Source: Methylomonas sp. LL1
Lineage (GTDB): Bacteria > Pseudomonadota > Gammaproteobacteria > Methylococcales > Methylomonadaceae
NCBI RefSeq assembly: GCF_015711015.1
Contig: NZ_CP064653.1
Coordinates: 2,170,001-2,234,000 of the forward strand
Length of the DNA: 64,000 nt
Direction: 5' to 3'
Shown here: positions 29,601 through 36,444 of the stretch, in pieces
Position numbering within the stretch: the stretch's first letter is position 1
How the letters are laid out: the number at the start of each line of letters is the position of its first letter
Program-made: the position numbers and the translations under genes
Notes under the pieces: generated by a model
Database searches by the model: none
Told to the model about the DNA's origin: nothing
Seen by the model: only the letters and a program-made list of their open reading frames with translations

Positions 29601-32337
29601 TGGCGAGCAAGCCAAGGTCTTCGCCCTGCTACCCAAATCCTGGGGTAACAACGAGAGCGGCCCGGTCTGGGAAACCGTGGGCGGCTCCCGCTTGTTCGAC
29701 AGCCGAGGCACCCAAATGCAAGGCCGCAGCCGCTGGTTCGAAATCACCGCCAAACCCGAATACGGCACCGGCTTCTACCACACCGTCACGGTGCCGGTGG
29801 CCGGCGGCAAATACAAGGAGCAAACCCTGGGATTTAGAATCGTACCCAAGGAGAAGCGCCTGCAGATCGCGATCCAACCGGAAAAGACCGAAACCGAACC
29901 CTTGAAACCCACCAAAGTCAGGCTGGAAGTGAAACGCGCCGACGGCAGCCCGTCAGCCAATACCGAACTGGCGGTCTCCATCGTCGACCGCGCCGTGTAT
30001 GCGGTGCAAGCTGAATTTCGCCCCGGCATCTTCGACTTTTTCTATCCGCTGCAACGCAGCAACCTGTCGACTTACTATTCCGACGACCTGCAAGGCTACG
30101 GTTACGCCGACTTGCTGCGTAAACCCAACTTCGCGCTCAGCGCCCTGAAAAGCCAGAGCAAGCTGGCGAAGAAAGCCATGCGCGACACCGCCGGCTGGTT
30201 TCCGCATGTGATCACCGATGCCAACGGCGTCGCCACTATCGACGTCGACATGCCGGCCAACATCACCGAATGGCTGGTCACAGCGGTCGCCAGCGACAAG
30301 GACGGCCGGATCGGCGAAACCACCGGCCAGTTCCGCAGCGTCACCGACGTGGCGGTGGACATGGTCGGCCCGCAGTTTCTGCGGCAAGGCGACGAGGTGG
30401 AATTGGCGGTGAAGCTGACCAACCATCTGACCGAGCCGGTTAAGGTTTCGGGCAACATTGGTGTACCGCAAACCCTGCAACTGCAAAGCGGCGACACTGC
30501 CCCGCAAACCGAGCTGGCCGGCAAGGCCGAACAGTTATGGCCGTTGCGTTTGACCGCTAACGACCATAACAACGCGGCGGCACTGCAAATTGGCTTGACC
30601 GCGCCCACTGGCGTCCGGGTTGGAGGAACCGAGGAATTCGAGATCCCATTAAAAGCCGCCGCATTGCCGCAAGTCTATAGCAGCAGCCAGCAGGACAATC
30701 TGTTGCGTATAGATTTGCCAGCCCAGGCCGAACCGCGCCAAGTCAGCGTCCGGGTTAATTCCGGCCTACTCGGCGCCTCACTGCAAGCGGCGGCAATGCT
30801 GGTGCAATACCCCTACGGCTGCACCGAGCAACTGGCGCACAGCACGGTGCCAAATATGGTGCTGATGGATCTGATCGAGCGTGCCGGGCTGAAACCCGAA
30901 CAATTAGGGCCTCTGGAAAACATCTTGAAACGCGCCAAGCAAAACGCGGCGCTGGGTATCCGCAAACTGATCCAGAACCAAAAAGCCGACGGCGGTTTCA
31001 GTTTGTGGCCCGGCGACGGCGAAGCCAGCGTGCCAGTGAGTTTGATCGCGATGCAGGCCTTGAAATACGCCAACGACTTGCAACTGGAAGGCGTTAACAA
31101 CGCCTATTACAAAGGCATGGAATGGCTGGCGACCCAAGCCGAAAGCAACGCTCCGGTCGACGGCTTCCTGCTGGCCGGTTTTGCCCAGGCCGGCACCATC
31201 TATCGCTCGCCCTGGCAACAACAGGCCGACTTCGTCGCCAAGACCGCCGCCGACGCGAATGCCGGCGCGGCCGACCTGGTCGCCGCGTTACGCCTGATAA
31301 CGGCCTACCAAGCTCAGAACTGGCACAGTTTCAACCAGCAATTCAAGGATCAACCGGAGCTAAAAAACGAGTTGGTCAAACGTCTGCAGCTAGCCTTGGA
31401 ATCCATCGACCCCGCCAATTATCAGCAAAATCGTGGCGAGCTGTATCAACAGCTAGGCTTCGGTTTCGGCCTACCCAGCCTGATTTCCTCCGGTTTGGGC
31501 GCGCTGTACGATGCCCAAGCCTTGCCGCCGACATTGGAAGCCAAGCTGAAAAAGCTATTGTTGCAAATCCAGAAAAACGGCTACTGGACCTCGACCTACG
31601 ACACCGCCCAGGTGATCTTCAACAGCCGTGAACTACTCAGCAAGGAAGCGGCAACGGCCGCTAAACAAAAAGCCCGCACGATAAGCGCAAGCACCAAGAA
31701 CGGCTTTGCGCTGGGCAATTTGGAACGTATTCCGGGCGGTTATTTGGGCAACTTCAGCCAATTCGGCGACAGTCCCGACCTGACCGAAATCCGCGTCGCC
31801 GAACTGAATACCGACGAAATCGCCAGCGCCACGGTTGCGGTCGAAGTGCCCTATCAGGCCTTGGCGGCCCGCGCCGCCGGTTTGGAGGTGCAACGCAGCT
31901 TCCGCCGCATCACCGCCAACGGCAGCGAACTGTTCGACATGAGCCAGGACCTGAAACCCGGCGATGCAGTGGTCAGCGAAGTGCGCGTCAAACGCAATGC
32001 AGACGCTGGCCGGCCTATGCCAGGCAGCGAGTTCGTGGTAATCGAGGACGGTATTCCAAGCTTGGCGGAAGGCCAGGAAAATGACCAAACCTACCTGGCC
32101 GACGCCAAAATCCAGCCCAAGGAAGACAGTTACTGGGCCAACATCAAGGAAACCCAACGCTTCCCGGACCGCATCGTCCGCGTCGCCAAACTACAGTCCG
32201 GCGGCGAATTGACCTTGTATCAGGTCTGGCGGGTGGCCCGTCCCGGCAACGCCGCAATTCCTCCGGCTACAGGGTTTGATATGTATAACGAGGCGGTGCA
32301 GGGGAATAGTTTGGCGGGGAGGGTGAGTGTCAGGTAA
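26656..32337 (+). CDS. Bacterial alpha-2-macroglobulin (YfaS-like), 5' end carrying a repeat insertion
   Basis: This is a periplasmic protease-trapping macroglobulin. It contains MG-type domains, ALTDRPIFKPGE-like bait/MG signatures (VFVLTDRPIFKPGETFYYKG), an A2M domain (ITEWLVTAVASDKDGRIGE) and the thioester motif CTEQ encoded at 30820-30831. The gene has an ideal start at ATG 26656 (GGGAGG 7 bp before, overlapping the DUF2138 stop). The first ~18 codons then run into repeats (26711-27475) and the frame stays open. A secretion-signal-like stretch (IQTICLLLTTLLMPLSTWAG) lies after the repeats. Internal starts are TTG 27514 and ATG 27532 (1601 residues), both without a good ribosome site. Which start is used is uncertain. 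Confidence 0.85.
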   Translation: MNLILGWFIVVNRLFVEGFAAATAILKSVLAPTSEILFFACPKKSIQKKRHPDAALILRSSLLTRVGRRGSCPSADERPPCRSPFGQFSPKAPVLGAAYGSNPNLLHRWQCRINSLYIRSPNNQKQKTGWAECNEAQRFGFVGLRYAFMPLRVNPTYIFDFFQQIGFSSSRRNKNNKHNFVRTLGVGEGFLPFAAPSTEAFEWNCPTGARQGCIALAEGQGSPFRQPRSKASARRIKAAFGSPFLWILSFGDAKESIATVGPRTDFKNTFATATHYSNIRIQTICLLLTTLLMPLSTWAGSPFYLTAERSFNNTESPSIRLDYTVTDQPMLIRVLKANNLETFLDGQFNVSRSYEQPVSELNPGHYFAKGLNAAQSPLKLFRGMLDVEFRKSLKETNFGGSVMTVTEKPLVLVPQQILVAPPGGFQVVKESYLDLQHNGQATQDLGWWFDQDAWSENRYKIRQLTLDPLPDGIYLLQAVQGKTEAQCLIQVSSLSVQVKQSSEQLLVRAMNRDLQPVANAKVSYRDGRGRWQAVPEATNAAGELSFNNPEGVLDGKLLVRVDAPAAKPGEAVRTALTATDFLPTQAKDDSVFVLTDRPIFKPGETFYYKGIVRNLQDGQLKIPAFQSKQTGVSLIRADGNATGLQGQTTLTDFGSFSGSFDLDPGQTPGLYRLLAEIDHKAYGGEFRVRDYIKPTFYLEWLDRSPVVQAGQPFKLKFRAKRYSGGTPQNVKFEVFLYRKKFEAPQFVAEAGAGLAAGNDYFGQVKSAAPLTQPKRLYSSIEERQAVELSNPWETAAKLDESGDGSFEFTVPAGDKEKADQEWIYTLMVRAQDQSGGTAVLTDNLYATLSEAQPALSFNKTVAAVGDQDLQLLLQSSYADGKPAPKAGGVIDVLIEQPGTAKHSLVKLDFATDEHGRQKLTIPALKEFGRLTAVARLETLDGRSLNHPASSQPSTLIVAGNGGEAVADNPELELYTPTTILSPGEQAKVFALLPKSWGNNESGPVWETVGGSRLFDSRGTQMQGRSRWFEITAKPEYGTGFYHTVTVPVAGGKYKEQTLGFRIVPKEKRLQIAIQPEKTETEPLKPTKVRLEVKRADGSPSANTELAVSIVDRAVYAVQAEFRPGIFDFFYPLQRSNLSTYYSDDLQGYGYADLLRKPNFALSALKSQSKLAKKAMRDTAGWFPHVITDANGVATIDVDMPANITEWLVTAVASDKDGRIGETTGQFRSVTDVAVDMVGPQFLRQGDEVELAVKLTNHLTEPVKVSGNIGVPQTLQLQSGDTAPQTELAGKAEQLWPLRLTANDHNNAAALQIGLTAPTGVRVGGTEEFEIPLKAAALPQVYSSSQQDNLLRIDLPAQAEPRQVSVRVNSGLLGASLQAAAMLVQYPYGCTEQLAHSTVPNMVLMDLIERAGLKPEQLGPLENILKRAKQNAALGIRKLIQNQKADGGFSLWPGDGEASVPVSLIAMQALKYANDLQLEGVNNAYYKGMEWLATQAESNAPVDGFLLAGFAQAGTIYRSPWQQQADFVAKTAADANAGAADLVAALRLITAYQAQNWHSFNQQFKDQPELKNELVKRLQLALESIDPANYQQNRGELYQQLGFGFGLPSLISSGLGALYDAQALPPTLEAKLKKLLLQIQKNGYWTSTYDTAQVIFNSRELLSKEAATAAKQKARTISASTKNGFALGNLERIPGGYLGNFSQFGDSPDLTEIRVAELNTDEIASATVAVEVPYQALAARAAGLEVQRSFRRITANGSELFDMSQDLKPGDAVVSEVRVKRNADAGRPMPGSEFVVIEDGIPSLAEGQENDQTYLADAKIQPKEDSYWANIKETQRFPDRIVRVAKLQSGGELTLYQVWRVARPGNAAIPPATGFDMYNEAVQGNSLAGRVSVR
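26711..26966 (-). repeat. Dispersed structured repeat, copy 2 (reverse)
   Basis: This is the reverse-strand copy of the element at 6131-6392, with the same landmarks in mirrored order, including the hairpin whose stem and loop are identical to copy 1. It starts about 50 bp after the end of the DUF2138 gene and sits inside the open frame that leads to the macroglobulin. Confidence 0.85.
27039..27125. repeat. Palindromic intergenic element of the GGTTGGG...CCCAACC type
   Basis: The outer ends AGGTTGGG and CCCAACCT are inverted. Inside are two hairpins with perfect 8-bp stems: GTTGGGCT (27041-27048) with AGCCCAAC (27060-27067), and GTTGGGTT (27079-27086) with AACCCAAC (27115-27122). Small palindromic elements with these ends occur widely in bacterial genomes. 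Here it lies between copies 2 and 3 of the dispersed repeat. Confidence 0.75.
27205..27475 (+). repeat. Dispersed structured repeat, copy 3 (forward)
   Basis: This copy has the same blocks as copies 1 and 2, ending about 40 bp before the macroglobulin signal-sequence region. Its central hairpin has arms GATACTTTCTTTTG and CAAAAGAAAGTATC with loop GCGACG. It differs from copy 1 at two paired positions, and both pairs are restored. Confidence 0.85.
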
Positions 32338-32433
32338 GGGAGATAGCTAGATTAGGCGTGGCCGCTAAGGTCGAACCCTACCAAATAAAACACCATACAG
32401 ATGACAATACTTTCGTGATTTTGAGCTTAGCCG

Positions 32434-32871
32434 GTGAAACAGTTTTTAATTTTAATTATCTTTATTTACTCGACTGCTTCTTGGGCGGAAGGTTTTTGTC
32501 TATCAGGGAAAACTCTCTCAGGTTCTTACATTTTGGATAAAGGCAAAGGCTTTCTACCAAGCAAACTAGATATACACCAAGCAAGCGCCAACCCAACAGC
32601 TTATTCATTTGATCTTGAGTCCTACTGGTCGCCGCGGGCAAACGACGACGGATCGTCCACGACACAAGCAATTTTTAAAGGCAACATGAAAATTGATGGC
32701 TGTATTGCTACTTATTTTTCAGCTGAAGATGAATGCACTCTAAATTTTGCCATCTCTAAAAATACTATTAAAGTTACTCACACTGGTGCCTGTATGTATA
32801 TTGGTCACAATGCTTCTCCTGAGGGAATTTACGTTAAAAAACGGAAAATAAAACAAGCCAAGGAACGATGA
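32434..32871 (+). CDS. Small secreted protein of unknown family
   Basis: This 145-residue protein has a clear signal peptide (MKQFLILIIFIYSTASWAEG, cleavage near residue 18-19). It has four or more cysteines that could form disulfides and a lysine-rich C-terminus. The DNA is AT-rich compared with the flanking macroglobulin gene, suggesting acquisition. The central pattern (FDLESYWSP, CIATYFSAEDECTLNF, HTGACMYIG) was not recognised as a named family. It opens the accessory island downstream of the macroglobulin. Confidence 0.6.
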   Translation: MKQFLILIIFIYSTASWAEGFCLSGKTLSGSYILDKGKGFLPSKLDIHQASANPTAYSFDLESYWSPRANDDGSSTTQAIFKGNMKIDGCIATYFSAEDECTLNFAISKNTIKVTHTGACMYIGHNASPEGIYVKKRKIKQAKER

Positions 32872-32951
32872 ATTTCAAAGATTTGACCTACGTCGAGAAC
32901 CTCGGCGTCGACGCCATCACGCCAAAAACCCTGCTGGAGCGATTAGTATGA
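32865..32951 (+). pseudogene. C-terminal remnant of a PIN-family toxin
   Basis: This short frame (27 codons from ATG 32868) encodes a segment of the type TMNFKDLTYVENLGVDAITP, then KTLLERL. That matches the C-terminal end of COG1569-type PIN toxins, where a T-x-N-x-KDF segment is followed by a G-(I/V)-x-x-(I/L)TP-x-x-(F/L)L motif. No PIN catalytic acidic residues precede it in frame, so the toxin body is lost. It overlaps the RHH antitoxin start by 4 bp (ATGA), the normal layout for this pair. Confidence 0.55.
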
Positions 32952-33184
32952 GTGCATTAAGTCTACGTTTGCCGGATTCCGTTCACCGCCATATTAAAGA
33001 ACTGGCGAGTAAAGAAGGCGTGTCCATTAACCAATTCATTGCTAGTGCTGTTGCTGAAAAAGTGTCGGCAATAGCCGCCGAAGAATACTTGCAAAGTCGA
33101 GCGGAACGTGCCGACAAATCAGCCTTTCAGGCTATTTTGGCCAAAGTGCCAAAGCGTGAACCGTTGCAAGGGGATGAGTTGTAA
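32948..33184 (+). CDS. Ribbon-helix-helix (HicB/CopG-type) antitoxin
   Basis: This 78-residue protein has an N-terminal RHH domain (LSLRLPDSVHRHIKELA, then EGVSINQFIASAVAEKVSA, about 4-43). The charged C-terminal tail (ADKSAFQAILAKVPKREP) would bind the toxin. Proteins of this kind are normally cotranscribed with a PIN toxin gene just upstream; here only the toxin tail remains. It probably still binds DNA but has no partner encoded beside it. Confidence 0.75.
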   Translation: MSALSLRLPDSVHRHIKELASKEGVSINQFIASAVAEKVSAIAAEEYLQSRAERADKSAFQAILAKVPKREPLQGDEL

Positions 33185-33242
33185 TCTTTATTTGTAAAAT
33201 GTCAGGATTAGAGGCATAACGTAAAAACGAGCAGATAGAATT

Positions 33243-33397
33243 ATGGTAACCGTCGGTGCTGGCCCCAAAATCGCTGGCTACACTTTCCAGTTTCAACGAG
33301 CATTATATCGTTTGTTTTCGAGTGAATCGGAGGCCACAACCATAGGCATCGAAACGGATGATGATGTAGTGGAAGTGAAGCGTGATGCATATTGTAA
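33243..33397 (+). pseudogene. N-terminal fragment of a defence effector (Cap4/DUF4297-like), cut by an IS
   Basis: Fifty-one codons from ATG 33243 encode a segment with AGYTFQFQRALYRLF, then IGIETDDDVVEV. This is the (F/Y)-x-(F/Y)Q...iE-x-x-DD start seen in Cap4-type dsDNA nucleases and in effectors of ABC-three-component systems. The frame runs directly into the left end of the IS3 element at 33398 and stops inside it. The rest of the protein is missing. The family call rests on one short region. Confidence 0.5.
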
Positions 33398-33418
33398 TGG
33401 TCAACAAAAACCGGACAC
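33398..33418. repeat. IS3 left terminal inverted repeat
   Basis: It reads TGGTCAA-CAAAAA-CCGGACAC and matches the complement of the right end at 17 of 21 positions. Confidence 0.85.
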
Positions 33419-33422
33419 CTGT

Positions 33423-34271
33423 TTAGGCAGCGTCTCTCGAAAATTCCCGCTCGAATTCGATCGGGGATTGATAACCCAATGTTGAGTGGGATCGACGGCC
33501 ATTGTAAAAAGCTAAGTAGTCGATCACGCTCAGTTTCGCCGCCTCTTGGGTTTTGAATTTTTCGTAGTTGAGCTGTTCATGCTTCAAACTACGGAAAAAG
33601 CGTTCCGTCGGCGAATTATCCCAACAATTGCCTTTCCGGCTCATGCTCTGCTCCATGCGCATCACCGCCAGATGTTGCCGATATTCCCGACTGGCATACT
33701 GGCTGCCTCGATCCGAGTGATGTAGCAGACTAGGCGGCGGTTTGCGGCGCCAGAAGGCCATTTGTAATGCCTTGATACAGAGCGAGGTCCGCATATGGTC
33801 GTCAATGGCCCAGCCCACCACTTGGCGGGAGAACAGATCGATAACGACCGCGACATACAGCCAGCCCTGTAACGTCCAGACATAGGTAATATCCGTGGTC
33901 CAGACTTGGTTCGGCTGAGCGACCTTGAATTGGCGATCCAGCCGGTTGGGGGATATGGTCTCGCTGTGGTTGCTGTCCGTGGTCACTTTAAAGCGTTTGG
34001 GGTAGCGAACCTTCAGCTTTAAGTCTCGCATGATCCGCCGCGTTTTAAAGCGGCCGACGGCAAAACCTTGTTTCTGCAAGTGATTCGCTAAACGACGCGA
34101 ACCAAAGCACTGCTTGTTGTCGGTAAAAATCTGCCTCACTTTTTCGGCAAGTTTTTGATCTTGGCGTTTGTTGTCGTCATCTTGCAGAGCCTTGAGCCAT
34201 GCGTAGTAGGCACTGGTGCTCACCTGCATGACTCGACACAGCACGGTCGCTGGGTACGTCTTCTGTTGCAC
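33423..34271 (-). CDS. IS3-family transposase OrfB (rve integrase domain)
   Basis: This is the catalytic half of the IS3 transposase. The 282-residue frame from GTG 34271 shows an HTH_21-like N-terminus (CFGSRRLANHL, KTRRIMRDLKL). It then has the DDE integrase core: D in WTTDITYVW, D in LLHHSDRGSQY and E in DNSPTERFFRSL. It is probably made mainly as an OrfAB fusion by -1 frameshifting; the -1 frame is open from the slippery site to this start. All catalytic residues are present, so the element may be active. Confidence 0.93.
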   Translation of the reverse strand: MQQKTYPATVLCRVMQVSTSAYYAWLKALQDDDNKRQDQKLAEKVRQIFTDNKQCFGSRRLANHLQKQGFAVGRFKTRRIMRDLKLKVRYPKRFKVTTDSNHSETISPNRLDRQFKVAQPNQVWTTDITYVWTLQGWLYVAVVIDLFSRQVVGWAIDDHMRTSLCIKALQMAFWRRKPPPSLLHHSDRGSQYASREYRQHLAVMRMEQSMSRKGNCWDNSPTERFFRSLKHEQLNYEKFKTQEAAKLSVIDYLAFYNGRRSHSTLGYQSPIEFEREFSRDAA

Positions 34272-34288
34272 CTGAATAAACCCGTACT

Positions 34289-34609
34289 TTATTCGGCTTC
34301 TTTCGCAAAGAAGACGGCGGCCTTTTTTAATATCTCGCGCTCCATCCGCAGCTGTTCGTTTTCCTTGCGCAATCGGATCAATTCGTCATGATCCCCCAGG
34401 TTCAGGCAGGACTTTTTTACCGCCGATTCGTTGGCCGAAGGTTTGCGTTCCGCTCGTACCCAGCGTCCCAGGGCGCTTTGCGAGATACCCAAATGATCGG
34501 CAGCCTGCTGTTGGGTATAGCCTTTTTCCAGAACCAGTCTGGCGGCATCTTGTTTGAATTCCAGGCTGTATTTTGGTCGATTGTGTTTTTTGTCGTTACT
34601 CATGGTCAC
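34289..34609 (-). CDS. IS3-family transposase OrfA (HTH protein)
   Basis: This 106-residue protein has a helix-turn-helix (YSLEFKQDAARLVLEKGY, QQQAADHLGISQSALGRW) and a C-terminal leucine-zipper helix (ELIRLRKENEQLRMEREILKK). It gives DNA-end recognition to the OrfAB transposase. The slippery heptamer A-AAA-AAG lies at 34322-34328, 12 codons before its stop. Confidence 0.92.
   Translation of the reverse strand: MTMSNDKKHNRPKYSLEFKQDAARLVLEKGYTQQQAADHLGISQSALGRWVRAERKPSANESAVKKSCLNLGDHDELIRLRKENEQLRMEREILKKAAVFFAKEAE
34322..34328 (-). promoter_or_regulatory. Programmed -1 frameshift slippery site of the IS3 element
   Basis: On the minus strand the orfA codons TTA AAA AAG contain the heptamer A AAA AAG in the required phase. 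Slipping back by one base leads into the orfB frame, which is open up to and through OrfB. This is the standard IS3-family mechanism. Confidence 0.8.
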
Positions 34610-34641
34610 CTCTGCTAGCAGTATAAATTCTGCCTTTAGAA

Positions 34642-34662
34642 GTGTCCGGAGTTATTTGACCA
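34642..34662. repeat. IS3 right terminal inverted repeat
   Basis: Read on the minus strand it is TGGTCAA-ATAACT-CCGGACAC, pairing with 33398-33418. Confidence 0.85.
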
Positions 34663-35786
34663 TTTCAAAGGAAACTCAAGCGTTGGAAGAGACGCTTCAG
34701 GCAAAAGCCGATACGCTTCGCCGAGAAATTCGAAATTATGAGCGAATGGCCCAGCGGGCTATCGATTTTACCGATGCAGTCCAACTCGAACAAAGAAGCG
34801 TTGTCAACTTGGATTGGTTGAAGGGGTGCCTAGGCAGTGAGAACGAATGTATTGTCTGTGGCTCTCATACAAATCAATTAAATGCGGTTGTGTCGCGGCT
34901 CGAAGCTGAGGTTGCTCGTGTTAATGGGTTATCTCAAGCGCTATTTGAAAATCCAATTGTTGACAAGGAAATCGAGGCAGCTAAGAACCGTCTCTTCGAG
35001 GTGCAGAGCCAACTTCATGCCACTCGTATGGATAGACTGAAACTTCAACAGATAGAGTCCGCGACTAAGGACTCGCTGAGTCAGGTCTATGTTCTGATTG
35101 GAAGGATACAGGCTTTGCTTATCACGTTTGCGGCAATGAACAATGTCGACGACATGGGTAGCAGGATTGAAGAAATTGCAGCGGAACTCCGTAAATTGGA
35201 CGCCTACTTTAGAAATTCTGGCAAAGCGGTACGAGAAGCCATGGTCGATAAGGAATTGAGCGGATTAATCGAAGAGTACGCAGAAAATTTCAAGTTAGAG
35301 CGCCGAGGAATCATCAGCTTGGACAAAAACGAATTGACTCTCAGTTTTCGGAGGGACGATAAAAAGGAATATTTGTGGGAAGTTGGAAGTGGAGCTAACT
35401 GGATGGGCTATCACATAGCTACGTTTCTGGCATTGCACCAGTTCCTGTCGAAAGATGAACTGTCTCATTCCCCTGTATTTAGCTTCATAGTGATCGATCA
35501 ACCGAGCCAAGTGTATTTTCCCAGTGCTGCATCAGGGGCCAACCAACTCGACGCTGACGCAGAAGGCCTGAAAAAGCTAAGAGTTGAAAGAGATGTAGAT
35601 GTGCGAGCAACCAAGAGAATCTTTGAGATGCTTGAGGCCGGTCTCAGAGCCGCCAGTTATCGATACCAGATTATCGTGCTAGAGCATGCTGATAACTCAA
35701 TCTGGGGTGAAATTCCAAACACAGTAGAAGTTGAAAATTGGAAAGCAGATGGGCAGGGATTAATTCCTAGTTCTTGGCAACGATGA
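34663..35786 (+). pseudogene. DUF3732 ATPase fragment of an ABC-three-component-type defence system
   Basis: About 374 codons are left of an SMC/ABC-like ATPase. There are long coiled-coil segments around a CxxC zinc-hook-like turn (NECIVCGSHTNQLN). They are followed by the C-terminal ATPase lobe with YLWEVGSGANWMGYH (signature-like motif) and FSFIVIDQPSQVYFP (Walker B with D-loop). This is the DUF3732 pattern. The N-terminal lobe with the P-loop is absent; the frame enters from the IS right end with no start of its own. DUF3732 is normally the last gene after an effector and a middle component, matching the N-terminal effector fragment on the other side of the IS. Confidence 0.75.
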
Positions 35787-35887
35787 AAGAAGCACTAGAG
35801 CCGAATAGCCACTTAAAAAGCAGACATTTCCGGCAAATTTATCCCGCCGGAAACGCCTGTCTGCATATTCCGGCCTACCCTTCTGTC

Positions 35888-36134
35888 TCAAAATACGACC
35901 TCGCTAAATTTGGCATTGGGCGTCAACACCTGTAGTTTTTTGATCCAGTTTAGCTCGATTTGCTGATGGTCGATAAACAGATATTCGGCGTTTTTCGGCG
36001 GTAGTGATGGTATCGATCGCCTTGCCTTCCAGGGTTTGAGGTCTGTTAGGGTTAACTTGACCCGATAACCGTACATACAGGCAATTTCAAGGTAATCGTG
36101 GAGTTCGCGGGAAATGCGGCAGGCGTTGCGTCAT
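35888..36134 (-). pseudogene. rof: rof-like (Rho-binding antiterminator) pseudogene with frameshifts
   Basis: The minus strand encodes a Rof/YaeO-type protein in pieces. RISRELHDYLEIACMYGYRVKLTLTD is split around ATG 36076. Then, in a shifted frame, comes QTLEGKAIDTITTAEKR. Back in the first frame come EYLFID and KKLQVLTPNAKFSEVVF. Reconstructing the family pattern needs a 1-bp deletion after the LTLTD segment and a 1-bp insertion before EYLF. A further shift near the N-terminus separates the likely original ATG (36134, MTQ...) from RISREL. The 62-residue open frame is therefore a nonsense hybrid in its middle. Confidence 0.75.
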
Positions 36135-36179
36135 TTTTGATTGGTCAAACGGCTTGGAAGCATCCCCAAGACAGCGAAG

Positions 36180-36256
36180 TGGTCGGAGTGAGAGGATTCG
36201 AACCTCCGGCCCCTGCCTCCCGAAGGCAGTGCTCTACCAAGCTGAGCTACACTCCG
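36180..36256 (-). tRNA. tRNA-Pro (anticodon CGG)
   Basis: A full cloverleaf of 77 nt can be drawn on the minus strand. The acceptor stem is CGGAGTG/CACTCCG, the D-arm starts TAGCTCAGC, and the T-arm has GGTTCGAATCC. The anticodon stem CTGCC/GGCAG surrounds loop TTCGGGA, giving anticodon CGG. The 3' CCA is encoded. It stands at the right border of the accessory island. Confidence 0.95.
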
Positions 36257-36444
36257 ATAAATGATCGGTAACGGCGTTTATTTTAACAAAGCCGATAACG
36301 GAAATACAATGTGGCAGGCGCTCGCTTGAACACAAATCACATTGGTTCATCGTTCGCATTTGCCGAAAGCGCTGACGGTGGACTACGCTTAGGGCCATCT
36401 TAATTCATCCCTGCTGGACCACAAACACCTGGATTACCATCGCC

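Larger units (their letters stand above)
33398..34662 (-). mobile_element. IS3-family insertion sequence (1265 bp)
   Basis: The element has 5'-TG...CA-3' ends and imperfect terminal inverted repeats (21 bp, 17 matching: TGGTCAA and CCGGACAC blocks conserved). It carries orfA and orfB on the minus strand with a -1 frameshift signal. The flanking four bases (GTAA left, TTTC right) are not a target duplication. That suggests a deletion or recombination next to the element rather than a simple insertion. It is bordered by fragments of two different defence genes. Confidence 0.9.

Noticed and set aside
33394..34666. Target-site duplication for the IS3 element
   Set aside because: The flanks GTAA and TTTC do not match; no duplication is claimed.
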